Positions 46,674 through 59,460 of a stretch of DNA of 64,000 bases are shown one piece after another. The stretch covers positions 4,885,321 through 4,949,320 of the forward strand of contig OZ007515.1 of assembly GCA_963931865.1 (NCBI GenBank), in the 5' to 3' direction. The stretch is from Axinella damicornis (lineage: Eukaryota > Porifera > Demospongiae > Axinellida > Axinellidae). The first letter of the stretch is position 1; every line of letters begins with the position of its first letter. The notes under the pieces are model-generated. The model saw only the letters and a list, made by a program, of their open reading frames with translations, was not told the DNA's origin and did not search any database. Both the position numbers and the translations under genes were made by a program.

Positions 46674-49600
46674 TAGGTGGGTGCATTTATGCATGACTGT
46701 GTGTATAACTATGTGTGTAGCGTGGACTATGTGTGTAACTATGTGTGGATGTGTTTGGTGTAGTGTGGCATTTCATATAAGAGAATACTAAACTATACGT
46801 ATACATATCGACTTCTTGCATTTTCTGCATGATCTGCATGCCTCTTGAGTGTGCTAAGTCAAAGGTTGTTTGCCAAATTGGTGTGTTGTAAATGTACTGT
46901 AGTCACGAAAGAGCGCCCATGCACCCTTGAAAGAGCACCCACCCCCCACTTTTGGCTCAATCTTGTATACGGTCAAAGTTTACTCAAATGAGCGCCAACC
47001 CTTGTGCTATAGCTAGCCTTGGTCCCTTATGTGAGACATAAATGGAGTGCATTCAGAGTTTTGAGAAGCCGGCGAGTGCGCATGCTGTGTGTATCTGAAG
47101 TAGAAACTTTGCTTGCAGAAAATCACTGAACCTGTGTATCCGTGTCTTATATCTAGCTATGTGTGTTGGCTTGCCTGTGATGAAGACGACCTCAACTGCT
47201 CACACAGACCTCATTGAGCGCTTGATGGCAGTGAAGATGATGTGGTGAGCAGTCATATCCCTGAACTTGACAGTGAGCATGAAGAACAAGATGAAAGTGC
47301 TAGTGACTCCAGCATTGATGATGTGCTGGGAGGGCTCTGATGCACGCACGCGTATGCTTGCCTCTATGTAATGAAGGTGGGCGCTGACTTTCAGGGTCTT
47401 TTGATGCCATTTTTAGTGCCTTGGCTACTGTATTACTCCACAGGATACCGTGTTCTTTCCATAAGCTTGCTTTGGAAACTTGAGATCGGTTGATGAGGTT
47501 CGTTACGTAACAATAACTTGCAGCTCTGAGACCATTTCACATCCCAGTAATGGGTGTGGCCATTTTCGCTCGCAAACACCGAGTTACAAATGCTGCTAGT
47601 TTCCAGCCTTTCCAGGACAGACTGACACAATTTTTGGGAGTGTAAACAACAGTGATCCCTCGCTTATTCTTCTATACAACAGACTATTGACCTGAAAAGT
47701 GGTCAGGTCTAACCTGCAGTCTGCCAACTATGTTTACCAGCAAGATGAAATCAAAATTAGATAACACCTGATAGCGGCTGGCATCTCTGGTGAAGCTGTC
47801 AACGTACTTTGATGGTGAGATCAGTGATCCATGACTTCTCACTATTGTCATTCATCTTTCCACGCAGTATCTACTCAACTATAGTTACCACACATCATAT
47901 GGAGCTTGCATTGTCCATCTAGAAATTAGGCCTATGTAGGTACAGTGACTAAGATCAATGTGTAGCTACGTATACCGGGGCACAATTATATATTTCATTC
48001 CTAAGCATTATAAGTGTATGCATACTTATAGCACTTTGCGTGGGCGGATCAAAAGCGCAAGTGACTGTATCTGATATACTGTGTCTACCGGCACTTGTTA
48101 AAAGTGGCAACATATGATCCACATTAGGACATCCTACTTGAGTCTTGAGATAGGCATCGCCCTGCTCACAGAATACAGTAGGTAGCTAATAACATAGCTA
48201 AATTATATGCACAGAGTACCTCCATCTTATGAAGGGCCTCGTCACAACGCGGCTGCATGTGCTTCTAATTCAGCGATCATGAGTATCGTTGCTAAGTGAT
48301 CAGTTAGGTAGCATGCGTACAATAAAGAAAATGGTGTGCCGGCCAATTGAAGCAATTTTATGAGTGGGTAGCTGCAGCCGCCTGGTGTGAGACTTTGAAA
48401 GTAATGGGGTCGTGCACTGCTCAGTTGAAAATGCTTCTGTTTCGTGTGTAAACCATAGTGAGAGATTGAGGTGATGTTGAGCTAGCTAGCCCATCTGAAG
48501 AAGAAAGAAAGAAAGAAGAAGAAAGAAGAAAGAAAAACAGTTTGCCCGTTTTGCGAGTTCCTGCATGGTTTGGTACTTTCGCGATGGTTTTTCACAATGC
48601 TGGGAGTCTTGTTGGACATGAAAACACTCGAAGATGGCTGGTATGTTGTTAAAAAGGCTTATAAGTTGGCCAGTTTTGAGTTTTTGAGAGATATGCTTGT
48701 ATTGGCATATATTGTGTCTGTATACGTAGCTATAGTGTCTACCGACTCTATGATACACAATTCTCAACTCACAGTGTTGTGAAGCAGCCTTTGAAGTCCC
48801 TCCTTCCCATCTGCAATAGCCTCGTTTGTGCAAAGATCTTGACCTCGAGTACTGTTGTCACATCTAGGAACAACCTGAAAACCTTCCATAAAACCACGAA
48901 AACCTTCAGGTGAGTACGTGTTGTAATTTGGACGGTCGTAGTCTTGTTTACCAACAGCAATTTCTACATCGTTATATGACGGCCATCCCTCGTAGTTGGC
49001 TGCACAAGTAATATTATTTGGGCAGCGTTGTAAAGGACCTGTGGGTGTGCCTGGGTTACAAATGTTCTGTTCAGGGGTAGGTGCATTCCCACTTGCATAC
49101 CAGCACACTGTCGTCCACCCATCATTGGCAACCAAGTTTCCTGACACTGCAGCTGTAGTCATGTGATGCTCACCAAGCCTATCACTTCTGAAGAGTGATC
49201 TCCTCTGGTTTGGATCCCTCCAATCCCAGTAATGCACCGTAAAGTTCTCATCTCTCAGATAAACCTGCATCTCTCGCTCAAACCAGAGAAGGAAAAGGCG
49301 ATGCCATGTAGGAAAACCAGTGGCTTCATGTGCGTAATCGTCTTCATTGGGTGGGTTGTTACCTGTGTACAAGACAAAGAGTTGGCTGATGTGTCATGCA
49401 ACAATTTGCATCCATTAATGTGTAAATGTCGTGTTTCTTGTGCCAATGTAATATACGTAGTACCCTGGTACTGTGTGTGTGTGTACTCTGTGATAAATTT
49501 GAATGACAGAGGATCTAAATTGTTGTGGATATGATAGCTACTGGAAATCAGAATAATAAATTCCTTTATCTAGTGGTTCAAAGGTTAAAGCTTGTGGACA

Positions 49601-50451
49601 TCTTCCCAAATGTCAAAGCCAAAACTAGTGGTAAAATTCTGCACTACCAGTATAGCAATATCAATATCCTGAAGGATGGCAGGCAGTAGTTGCTGTGCAA
49701 GAAATTATAATGAGGTGCACTCAACCAGCTTCACATAAACGTTCTTAGTTACCTGTAATGGAGGAATGCATGTGCATGTGGATGCGACTATTACATGCGT
49801 ACCTTTTGCATGGGTCCAGGTCCATGCCAGTGACGTGGTGTCTGACTGATGCAAGCTATTTTCTTAATTACCATACAAACCAAATGTATACATACCATCA
49901 TTGTCCTTGGCTATGTAGTGGTGAAACCAGACAAACAAGTTGTAAACTCCGATGGGCTGAGTCTGCAGTCCTGTTAAATTAGTGTAGTTTGGTTGGGAGG
50001 TGATCACCTCGTAGCGAGAGGTGGAGCTGCTCTTGGCCATTCGTAATTGCGTAATGTATGTGTTCCACTCCTGATCAGTCAACTCAGAGGTAGACCTTCT
50101 TCGACGAGTGTACGTCTGATCACAGTTATCCCCCCGATAACCAAATGCACACTCCCCACAGTCATATCCACCATAGTTGGAGGTGCAGTTGCAAACGCGA
50201 GTGAAATAAAAGCGTGGCCAGTTCACACGAGGGTCACTCCCATTAATCGGCATGCTGTTTGATATGTCAACACAATGACCACGAGGTGGAGAGAGGTTCA
50301 TTCCACAGGGACCTGCACCAGCATTTGGTGGGATGGGACAACACTCCTTGCTTGCAAAGCTGTCTGCATTGGCACATGGTTCTGGGATTTGTGCTGTCCC
50401 CTTTCCAGCAACAAGCAGAATGCCGAGAGCTATTTGCATGAGCCCAGCCAT
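46164..50451 (-). CDS. Tyrosinase, type-3 copper oxidase, three coding exons, complete
   Basis: Minus-strand exons 50451-49896, 49362-48773 and 46625-46164, GT-AG in phase, 535 residues. Tyrosinases oxidise phenols to quinones (melanin, tanning). Order: signal peptide MAGLMQIALGILLVAGKGTAQ; Cys-rich region with an EGF-like CNCTSNYGGYDCGECAFGYRG (first 20 residues shown in part: CNCTSNYGGYDCG); CuA with H177 (FVWFHHY), H197 (AHEA) and H206 (PTWHRLFLLWFE); YWDWRD; CuB with H380 and H384 (LHNTVH) and H420 (DPIFINHHAMVDCILEKW). All six copper ligands are present, and the motif spacing fits vertebrate TYR. A Thr/Pro-rich stalk and a hydrophobic C-terminus (ALLYVLVLAIMGCATILYF) end the protein with no cytoplasmic tail, which suits a GPI signal or tail anchor. 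The start was chosen at the ATG just after the acceptor TTTCCTTTAG, so a 5' UTR exon lies upstream. The last acceptor abuts a (CA)n repeat. Confidence 0.93.
46633..46672 (-). repeat. (CA)n microsatellite at the tyrosinase exon 3 acceptor
   Basis: GT dinucleotides on the plus strand, (CA)n on the coding strand, end in CACCTTGCAG at the acceptor 46626-46627. Confidence 0.95.
46905..47395. mobile_element. Probable DNA transposon remnant in tyrosinase intron 2
   Basis: GAAAGAGCGCCCATGCACC near 46911 and, inverted, GAAAGTCAGCGCCCACC ending near 47394 look like diverged terminal inverted repeats. Inside, the frame 47224-47339 reads DGSEDDVV...DSEHEEQDESASDSSIDD, an acidic stretch like those at the end of pogo/Tigger-type transposases. 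No DDE core is left. Confidence 0.35.
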
Positions 50452-51057
50452 AGTTCCTAAAGGAAACAAAATCATTCATGCAAGTACTGACATAAAACCC
50501 ATAATGATAATATCACAGATAACACGCTTGTTGAATCAAAAGGCCTTGGCAACCTTGTCAACAATTAATGTGCAAGAACAAGTATAGCTACACAATGCAA
50601 AATAGAATGTAAAGCTTTTCTTAAGAACAAGCATCTGCATGTTTCGCACCTGTGACATACTTAAAATGGAGTGTCGTCAAGACCGTGTATTAATTCCTCT
50701 GGGCACAGCCACTGAAATTAAGTTGCATTAAAGCCGGGAAGATGATTGCACCCCACCATATATATGCATATATGGTTGATATATATGGCCCTGTGGGCAC
50801 ATGTCGGTATAATGTGCAATTTGTACCACAGCAAGGGTAGTGAAAGATATAGGCTATAGTCAGAAGCACACCGTGCAAGCATGCATAATTATAGTATAAA
50901 TTATCACAGCTAAATTACAATCACAGAGGATTTTTAATTGTAATCCACAAAATACCATTACAACAACCCGGTCACCGTCACTCTGAAGCAACTTTCCGCG
51001 AGATTTCCGTACAAGCGGGGAGCTCCGTGACCCTTCTGCATGCTGCGCGCCTGATTA

Positions 51058-51364
51058 AGGTTACGGGATACTCGTGCGCGCGCCGACACAAGGTGCAAGG
51101 CATGACGGAAGCTTTTACCGTATATATAGCCGTGCAAAAACGAGCAGTTCAGTTCACCAAAAAGCCGTCTTTTCTTGAGCGAGACAGCAGATAAATTTGC
51201 CAGTGATTATGCTATCGCTTCCGTCATGCCCTGCACCTTGTGACAGCGCACCTCCACCGCCAGAATCAAGTTGATCACGCTCTTCGTACCAGAGATTTTT
51301 TGGTTAGCGAGCTTAAGTATCCCAATACATTTCGCACTGCGTGCGCACGAGTATCCCGTAACCT
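51058..51364. mobile_element. Double inverted-repeat element (307 bp)
   Basis: Outer arms AGGTTACGGGATACTCGTGC (51058) and the inverse ending at 51364 agree at 23 of 24 positions. Separate inner arms CACAAGGTGCAAGGCATGAC plus GGAAGC (51087-51112) and their inverse at 51217-51242 agree at 25 of 26. The interior includes CCGTATATATAGCC. A half-match to the outer arm, AGATTACGGGATACTGTG, lies at about 2079-2096. No target duplication is obvious. Confidence 0.75.
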
Positions 51365-53111
51365 CGTGCTTGTTCTACTGCATGCCTGATTTCGTCACCG
51401 CATGCAGCTGCCTCAGGCGCTGAGGGTATGCTGTTGGTTGTGGTGTGCCATGGTTGGTCATAGCAGGTCTCTCTCTCCTATCGGACATGCCTCTCTCCTA
51501 TCGGACGCGTGGACATGCCTATTTCGTACAGTGTACTCAGCGGCACTTACAGGGGTGCAAGTTCGGGGTTTGAGGCTCCCCTCTATACTTTGACCGTATA
51601 GCTGCCGTTCATTGCTTTCCTGTATCCAGTATTCAAACACTTCTCTCATGTGGGCCTTGCAGATCGTTCCAGGCAGCTATACTGAGCATCCACCTTCCGA
51701 AGTAGCGATACAGAGCGATGTACGATGACAAATAACTTACGCTGTACATATTAAGTGAGGATGTTGTATGTAGCTGTACCGTATAATTATATATAGCGGC
51801 TTTCTTTCGCGGGAGAAAACTTTCGAGAAAATGAGATTTTCGTGGAGAAAACTTCGCGGATTCCCCGTAACCCAGTTCGCCACATCCACTAATGTTCATC
51901 GGAGTGGTCTGAGAATTATAGCACGCCGCGAGTGTGAGAAGATGAGCGAATTATAGAGCGAGGAGGTGGAGTCCATAGCGAGCGGGAGCTGTCACGCCAT
52001 GTTTGGCATCTCGTTTTGCTATCTGCGCCTTCTGTTTGGTAGTCGTAGCTATAGCCTTACGTCACCCGCTTGCGTAGGATTCGTCCCTGCTGAATAGATC
52101 TGAAAGAGGTACAGCCGTCGATACCGACCAAAAACGGGAGTCAGCGCACAGGAAAAAAAAAAGCGAACAGGGCGACGCAGTGTCGGAACCGATCCAGTCG
52201 CGAATTGTCACAGAAACGCGAAACGTTTCTCCTGCGAAAGTTTATTAATACGCGAAAGTATACCGTGGCTACGTGCATGCGTCATTTTTCCCCCTCTTTT
52301 TGCACGCGTCATACTTTCCGTGAACGCGGTACGTACCTACAGGGAAAAGCTGATATTAATTTCTTTCTCTTAGCGTGATATATAGCTATATATATAACCT
52401 TACTACTCAAGTAAGAAAGTTTCTTGGAAAGGGGTTATTGTCCCAAAAAAGCGCTACGCAAACTAAAACTGCACGAAAGCTTAGCCTGTCTATTATGTTA
52501 ATCCACACAAAATCAAGGCGGGCGGGAATTGCCATGACACCCGCCTACGCAGACATTGCACTTCTTTTATTCAGAAGCCTGATTGCAGTAGGTACGAAAT
52601 TACCTTGAGACAAATGCGGTACAACTTCGGTCTGCAGCACTTCAATAGCAACCGCGGCAGTAACAGTGAACAAGTCCGCACTTAGCAAAAGTGGGCAAGT
52701 AGACACTGAATGCTGTTTTTATGGACGGTGGCCAGGCCTCGGACAGGAATGCACAAACGTATATACACGCATGCGCATTCCTGAACTCGCGCGCATCATT
52801 GAAATTGGGGCGAGCATGAGACGAGTTTGCTGTGAATTTACGTCGTGCCGTAAATCGCTTCCTGCTCTTATTTAGTACCCCTGTTAGGGCCTCCAAGGGC
52901 CAAATAAAATAATACAGTCTGAGATTATGAGACATGCATGTAACGAGGTGTGATAGTGGTATATAGTAAGACAGAGCCGACTAAGAAAGTAAGTCCAGTA
53001 GTTAAAAAAGGATAGTTTCAAGGCGAGCGCTTTGACCAGTCCTCCAACACGGTTTGTGTGGAGCCCCTCAGTACGGCACCTCCGCCCAGTCAAGATGTTA
53101 TCCCACTACGC

Positions 53112-53191
53112 TAATCCACCACCGTACCCACTGCTCTTATTTTGCGTGCTTTAATCCACCACCGTACCCACTGCTCTTATTTTGCGTGCTT
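53112..53191 (+). repeat. 40-bp tandem duplication
   Basis: TAATCCACCACCGTACCCAC plus TGCTCTTATTTTGCGTGCTT occurs twice head to tail with no differences, which points to a very recent duplication or an assembly artefact. Confidence 0.9.
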
Positions 53192-53964
53192 TATGTCACG
53201 TGTTATTTAATTCCGAAACGATACACAACAAATTGCAATGAATATAACAGTGTGATGCAAGGAAACGCGCGAATATAGTCTACCTGTTCGATATATCTAT
53301 AGACGATGGCGACAACACAGACGGAGATCATTCGTGGACCTATCTATTCATTGGCTAGAGCGATGGGAGAATCATGAACAGTCTAACCAGACTCTGTGGT
53401 TCCTCGCCTGTGGCGACAGCAAACTGGATGAAGACCGCTGATGGCCTTACTTATTCACCGACCTCAGACCTGTACATGTCCTGCAGAACACATGGTGTGC
53501 TTGACCAGTGTGCAGCATGCATATAGGTCCTTGTGTTGTGCATATGTGGGTCTGTCTATATAGTCGAATGTTAATTGTGGGCGAGCGGAAGTTAGCCGCA
53601 GTTCGAGCGACGCTTACTCGACCTTCGAACTCTCCGGAAGTAAACGAGCCTGCCGTACGTTTGTCCATTGCGCGGGACCAAAACGTGGCAGCGTCGATGA
53701 TCGATATATAAAATAGTATAATTTTGCCGTTCGAACGCCAATGATTTCTGTCGCCTCGAGCTCAGCCATGTGCATGCCGGACAAATAGAGTCTACTCCAT
53801 GTTCTGCATAATTTTCGTTGCATTGCACTCCCTCATGCTTGCCCCACAATGTGATGCATTCTCCTACTATACCGGTAGTCCCTATAGGGTAGGGACTATA
53901 TTAGTAGACCGTCAGTGATCTCTATTCTGAAAGGCCTTCAATATTTCGTATTCCTGGACTTCGC

Positions 53965-54365
53965 GGCCGGCGCCATAGGGACGGCCATGGCCGCCCCACT
54001 TTTTTGGCCCCCCTTCAAAAAATGGCAATACCTTCAAGCCTAGATACCTCGGACATTTTCAATTCTCGTGGTCAGCGCTGTGATAGCCCCCCGACGTACT
54101 CCAGTGATCTATTCCTACTGATTACTTAGTCAATATTCGTTGCGTCGACGTCTGGGAACGTGTCCAGAATGCGTAGAGATGCTATATACGAGAACGCTAA
54201 AAAGAACACGCAAAAATACTTTTTCCATGCCGCACGAGCACTGATCGCCACTTTGCGCCTGCAGAGACACGAAGTGCCTCCAATCGTTGGCACGAAGCGC
54301 CTCCGATCGATCGATATCGCGTATCGAAGTACTGCCGCCCCAAATCAAAAGAACTGGCGCCGGCC
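53965..54365. mobile_element. Possible DNA element with 11-bp inverted ends
   Basis: GGCCGGCGCCA at 53965 and TGGCGCCGGCC ending at 54365 are exact reverse complements. Weaker pairing continues inward (GGCCGCCCCACTTTTTT against AAAAGAACTGG and CCGCCCCAAAT). Open frames inside are short. The short length of the ends keeps confidence low. Confidence 0.35.
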
Positions 54366-55481
54366 CTGTATAATAGTGGTAGTAATAACTGGACTGTGTT
54401 CATGGAATGCTTAGCTATACCCACACGGCCTTGTGTTGCAACCACTGAGTGTAGTGCAGTGCAGATTGGTTGTTGATGTACAAATTGGAAAGGGGTGGAG
54501 CCAATGAAGCAATCATAGGAAGTATAGAAAATATGGAAAAGAACTTGCTTGTGTCAGCAGGCCCGTAGCCAGGGCGGTTCGAGGGGTTCGATCGAACCCC
54601 CTAAAAATTTCTCTATCCTCGATTCTTTTCCGCACATAAGGTGGCTAAAGTTAAAACTAGCCTTCGTTATACTACGAGTGCCCGGTGCCACGGTGCCGCG
54701 GAGCCTAGTCAGAAAGAAGGCGCATGCAGTAACTGAAAAACAACTGTGAAAAAAAAAATCCACGCTTTGGATCAGCACTACACATAGCTACACACCTCTA
54801 TTCACTGCCTTCGGCAGTGCCCATACCGAAATCCCATCCTGGAAATGCTGGCTACATGCTTGTGTCAGGTACACATACAGTCGAACGGCACCTGTGCGCG
54901 GTAACGCTCGTACGCATAATTTGTCATGATGACGCGTTCGGTGTGGATTTTGCAAATCATACTCCAGCTCCTAACTCCCGGTCTGACGTGCAGAGTCTTG
55001 AAATCTGATACACGTACAGCTGCTCCCCAGAGTAGTAGACACGTGCGTGAGGCATTCAAGTACCTGCAGTTTGCATAGTGAAGTGTGCATGTATAGCTAG
55101 GCTTTCGCGGTACCTGTATGAACTGTTGGAACACCGGCGTTTGCAGCTCCACAAATCCCTGAAAAGTATTGGTGAAGCTTCTACTCAGTCCCAGAGTCTA
55201 AATCAAACCGGCAAATGGAGTGTCCAGGACTTGAAAAGTGAGTGGTCCACATAATAATAATAATACCCAATAATGAACAATGCACCAAACTATGGCATCA
55301 ATTGAGGTACATATATAGTTAGGGTCAACATACATGAACATAAAACATCACATCCATGCAAAATATTCTGCACACAGGTAAATGGAGCGTCCAAGGCACG
55401 AAAGACCACAAAAATAGCAGCTGTTTCCTCCAAATTCCATCCAGGTCGGACATGCACAACTTGCATCTTGTGTGGTAAGGG

Positions 55482-55710
55482 TGTATATGCAGCGTGCTGA
55501 AACATCTGGAGCATTTCTTGAATTGGGGAGAAAAGGAAAAGCTTTTTGTTCACTTCCATGCACTTGGGTGTGGAGCCTCCGCCTGACGGTTGCATCTGCA
55601 AGGCTGATTACACTGATGCCAGACGCCACTGCTCTGATAATATGTACACTCCTAAGTGGAAGAGATCCTACAAGCAAATGCTCCAGATGTTTCAGCACGC
55701 TGCATATACA
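55482..55710. repeat. 35-bp perfect inverted repeat around a 159-bp spacer
   Basis: 55482-55516 (starting TGTATATGCAGCGTGCTGAA) is the exact reverse complement of 55676-55710. Because the match is perfect while the rest differs, it is a recent inverted duplication or a gene-conversion pair. On each strand it reads as MLQMFQHAAYTP in a longer open frame. Confidence 0.9.
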
Positions 55711-56062
55711 CCCCAAATGCTCATCAGGTAACACCAGACTGATAACGCCAACATTTGAGTGCATTGGTAACCTGGAGGCCTAGGCAGCCTTAAATGTTGT
55801 ATCCACCCCAGATAGCGGCTTTGTCCAAAGCATTATCAGGAAGTTTGGGAGTCATTCAATAAACCCCCATGTGCTAGCTGCATGTGGGGCAAAACCCAAA
55901 CGTAGTCAGTACTTCATACGTCACAGCCCAGATGCTCCCACTGTTAGTACGCACTTGAGTGAGAATTCGGAATTCTATACTGTCATTAAACCAGATGACT
56001 ATCTCTGCTCCAGCTGTTATAAAGTACACTCAGCAGTCCTTGCATCCATAAAACATGCATGA
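55546..56062 (+). pseudogene. Unrecognised coding-like fragments with a possible zinc-binding site
   Basis: Two open stretches look more like protein than random sequence: 55591-55729 (ICKADYTDARRHCSDNMYTP) and about 55790-56062 (ACGAKPKRSQYFIRHSPDAP then DDYLCSSCYKVHSAVL, TGA). In a neighbouring frame just upstream, PPCASCM gives the CxxC that would complete a four-cysteine site, so a small frameshift near 55880 is likely. The two stretches do not join in phase at the donor-like CAG/GTAACA at 55729-55735. I do not recognise the family; a decayed transposon-associated gene is the best guess. Confidence 0.35.
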
Positions 56063-57829
56063 GTATGTTCATTGTTAAATAATTATTTGCTAGTTAATAT
56101 TCACAATAATTATTAATGATGATGCACTTTTTGGCCAGTCTCCATTCAGGAAAGAACCAGCTGCAATTAACCTCCTTTCTGTACCTCGTATCATGGTAAG
56201 CCCCCCCCCCCCCCCCCCCCCCCCCCCCATATAATCTCTATCGATGTCACTGCTGTCAGCTTGTTATTGTATGATTTAGCACGTTCACTATCTCTCAGTA
56301 TATGTATGCTGAGAAGCTAATGATCTTGTGTTCCAATGCATGTAGAGGTTATACCCGATGACCTTTATGAAAGATGAATATACATACCCAGGAACACTCG
56401 GACATGAACTGCGAAGAGATAAATTGGTAGACGAACATCAGCTGGAGATACACCCCTTTTGCAACATTTATGGGAGTTGCTATAGACTTAGTAAACCACA
56501 GTGAATGAATGTCAGTGTGACACATGACTTATCATTGTGTGGACAATAAGATGAATGTCAGTTTGAATTACCCAATTACATCCCTTAACAGATAAGATTA
56601 TGGAAGGTATAATCTGATGCTTTCACTTATATTAATCTGGATAGATGTCCTTTCTTGGAAATACACCCCATCCTGAAGATTCTATTGAAGGGCTTAGGGC
56701 AGCTTTCATAGCAGAGTGTTTTGTTACATGTCATGTTGAAGTGAATTAAATTCCAACCACCTTTACCACACGGGTTCAACGGCATGGCTGGGGTCATCTG
56801 GGATTGCGGCCTGTGCCATCTGGTGTGATGTTGTTAGCAGCAGGAGTAATGCAGCCAACTCAGATGTGAATAGATATGTCCAAAGAATACAAATGCAGAG
56901 TATACAGCCTAGCTGCAATACTTTGCTTCAGGCCTGCTGCTTTGAACTCATGGCCGTCTACAGCTTCAATTCTATCATGACATTGCATCTTCACCATGCA
57001 GGCTGCATGGAGGTGTAATTACAGCAAGCATTAATTCTGTATCAGTTAATGAGTGCTCACTGTGTGTCTGTATATTGCCTGATGAAGCCTTACCAAAGAG
57101 GAGTCGAAATGTCGTGTTCTTTACAAATTCTCACCGGTGAAAGTCTGATCAACGCTTTGCTAATGTTCCTGTTTACAGAACTGACTGAATGCAGCATCTC
57201 AAACTGTCGTTCCTTTACTTCTTCATGTCGCAATCCTGGACAGCTCGGCCACCTGCTGTGCTGCTTCGATAGCTCAGCATCGCCCTTGAAAGCCAAATCC
57301 CATGGCCATTCAGTGAGACAGCAGGTTTTACCGACTTTTATGAAAGATAAGTGAATGAATGTTTACATATACCCAGGTATAGCTACTCCTGATAGACAAA
57401 ATTGTTGGCTGAGAAAAAAATACTTAGTGTTAACCATTAGTAAATGAATATCAGTTGGCCTTGGATCTGGATATACACCCTATTTCATAAATATGCATAC
57501 AGTCATGATTGTATAATATGAATGTCTAGCGTCATTCCCAGGCCCGTGCTGTTTTTGGTTGCACGCACGAAAGAACGGCAGTGTGCATGAGTGCATGCCA
57601 CTCAAGTCAGCAAAATTTGCTAACGCTACACTCTCTGTTCTGAAATCTTGAACAGATCTTCCCTACTGAGTTGGCTGCATTGCTTCTGCTGCCAAGCATG
57701 CACAGACACACATGCAAACCCAATGAACTATACTGGCTCAAATGGGCCTCAACCTGCTGTGCTGCTTTGATAGCTCAGCATTAACCTTCCAATCCCATTC
57801 AGTGAGACAGCCCAGAATGTCAGTTTGAA

Positions 57830-58690
57830 ATACATGTTCATACTACCCAGGTACACTCCTCTCAACAGATAAGATTCTTGGACTGAGATAAAATTAGGCA
57901 AAACGATGAATAATTATCAGTTGGAGAAACGCCCATTTTTTTCCTCGAAAGGTAGCTAACCTTTGTGGGAGTTACATGCAATGATAAGAATGTCGGTGTG
58001 AGACACACCATTCAAGTCAGCAAAATATGCTGACTTGGTTGGGCCTCAAACAGTTCAAACCTACCATGCTAGCGCTGTTCGGTAGCTCATGCAGTATGGC
58101 CCTTGAATCTGTTTTAGTCCCATTTCAGGCAGCAGGTCAGCCTTGTTCTCAGGTTCCTTCTACACCTCTAGTTTTTGATTGCTTACAGTATGGAGGTGTA
58201 GAAGGCCTTGGAAAAAGGCTAGGTTTGATTCGTTATAATAAGTGATGAATTTCATTTTCTCTTACCTATGTGCACTAACTCCATAACTGCATACCAAGAT
58301 TTGTGATAAAGATTGGGAAGATAAAAAACAGGTGCTTATATGCGCCTATATGCGCATGCCTAGTCTGGAACCTAGTGAATAAAAGTTAGTTGGACTCGTT
58401 TCCTGGAAATGCACTCCTTTCCAGGATATTCGCTCCTTTTCTGGAAATATGCCCTTTCCTGGAAATTAAACGTACATGTACCCCTTTCCTGGAGATGCCC
58501 TTAAGGGCTTAGGGCAGCCCCTATGGAAGGTGTTCACTACATGCCAAAAGTGAATAAAGTTGAGTCACACCTTCAACAGCATGAAGAGTGATGAATGTCA
58601 TTTATGACACAGACCTGCCACACATGCCATTTCTGCCAGTTCTGTTAGATGTAGTGTCATATAACTTGAAAGCTGCAGTGATGGTTATAT
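57830..58690 (+). repeat. Segmental duplication, copy 1 (partner 62350-63150)
   Basis: Same order of blocks in both: GAGATAAAAT, ATATCAGT/TTATCAGT then GGAGA-ACGCCCATTTTT, GGGAGTTACAT-CAATGATAAG, GTTCAAACCT-CCATGCTAG, CATTTCAGGCAGCAGGT, TTTCCTGGAA segments, and AGTGATGAATGTCATTT. Overall identity by eye is 70-80 percent with indels. Confidence 0.7.
58138..58222. mobile_element. Foldback element, diverged TAGCCTCG family
   Basis: CAGCCTTGTTCTCAGG and CCTTGGAAAAAGGCTA bound TTCTACACCTC and its inverse. It is present in duplication copy 1 just after GGCAGCAGGT and absent at that point from copy 2, which gives an empty-site comparison. Confidence 0.6.
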
Positions 58691-59280
58691 AATGTGTTTG
58701 AGGCATGCAGGCTTCAACCAAAGCAGTGCTTGCAGCTAGGCTGAAACTATACATTCTTATTCTTATTATCTTCCCTTCGGAGCTTTCTGAATTACTCCTG
58801 CTGCCGACAACTCAAGCTTCATCACCCCAGATTGCATGCAGGCCGCAATCCCCAACAGTCCCAGCTATGAACCCATATGTGCAAGTTTGTGGTCCTGGGC
58901 AGCCTACCGGGCTGGGACGCAATTCAGGATAGCATGCTCCTTTCTAATCATGTTGACAATCTTGAAGATATTAGGATGAGATTTCCCCTACCGTTCTGGA
59001 TGACTGTTTAATTGTTGTTAGCCCATGCATGGTATAGTTCAAGTTCTGACGGTGCTTGCATGAATACTACATGGGTTTCACCACTTGTTTGGCTCAAGCA
59101 TTTTACTCATGATACTTGAATTAACTCTTGAGCTCAGCTATAGCATCTCCATCAGCTTGCACATCTCTAACATATCAGTGTCCTTGTTCATGCACAATTT
59201 GGATTTTGCAAGGATAGAAAATCAGTTTGAACTCGGCTGAGGACTACACAAAATACTGCTACATGCATGCTGCTCATCTG

Positions 59281-59460
59281 CCGTGGCCCAGTGACTTAGT
59301 GGTAAGAGCATCTGACTAGCATTCAGAAGGTCTTTGCTTCGAATCACAGAATTTTTTTCTCAATTCCTCTCTGTCATGGCAGTAAGTATCAGCCTGCTTT
59401 ACAACTGTCACCCTGGCCTCCTTCTCACTGCAACCCATAAATAGCTTCAAAGAAGGAAGT
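59281..59460 (+). repeat. tRNA-derived SINE-like element
   Basis: GTGGCCCAGTGACTTAGTGG (A box-like) and, about 45 bp on, GCTTCGAATCA (B box-like) give the pol III promoter layout of a tRNA head. The head lacks good acceptor and T-stem pairing, so it is not a functional tRNA. A non-tRNA body follows to about 59460; the 3' end is not certain. Confidence 0.55.

Larger units (their letters stand above)
50452..53900. other. Tyrosinase upstream region and intergenic sequence
   Basis: No gene recognised. It should include the tyrosinase 5' UTR exon and promoter (minus strand). Several stretches carry TTTCGCG and CGCGAAA motifs (51800-52350: AACTTTCGAGAAAATGAG, AATACGCGAAAGTATACC), which look like fragments of a repeat. 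The inverted-repeat element at 51058-51364 and the tandem duplication at 53112-53191 are listed separately. Confidence 0.5.

Noticed and set aside
59281..59350. tRNA gene
   Set aside because: A and B boxes are present but the acceptor and T stems do not pair properly; it fits a SINE head better.
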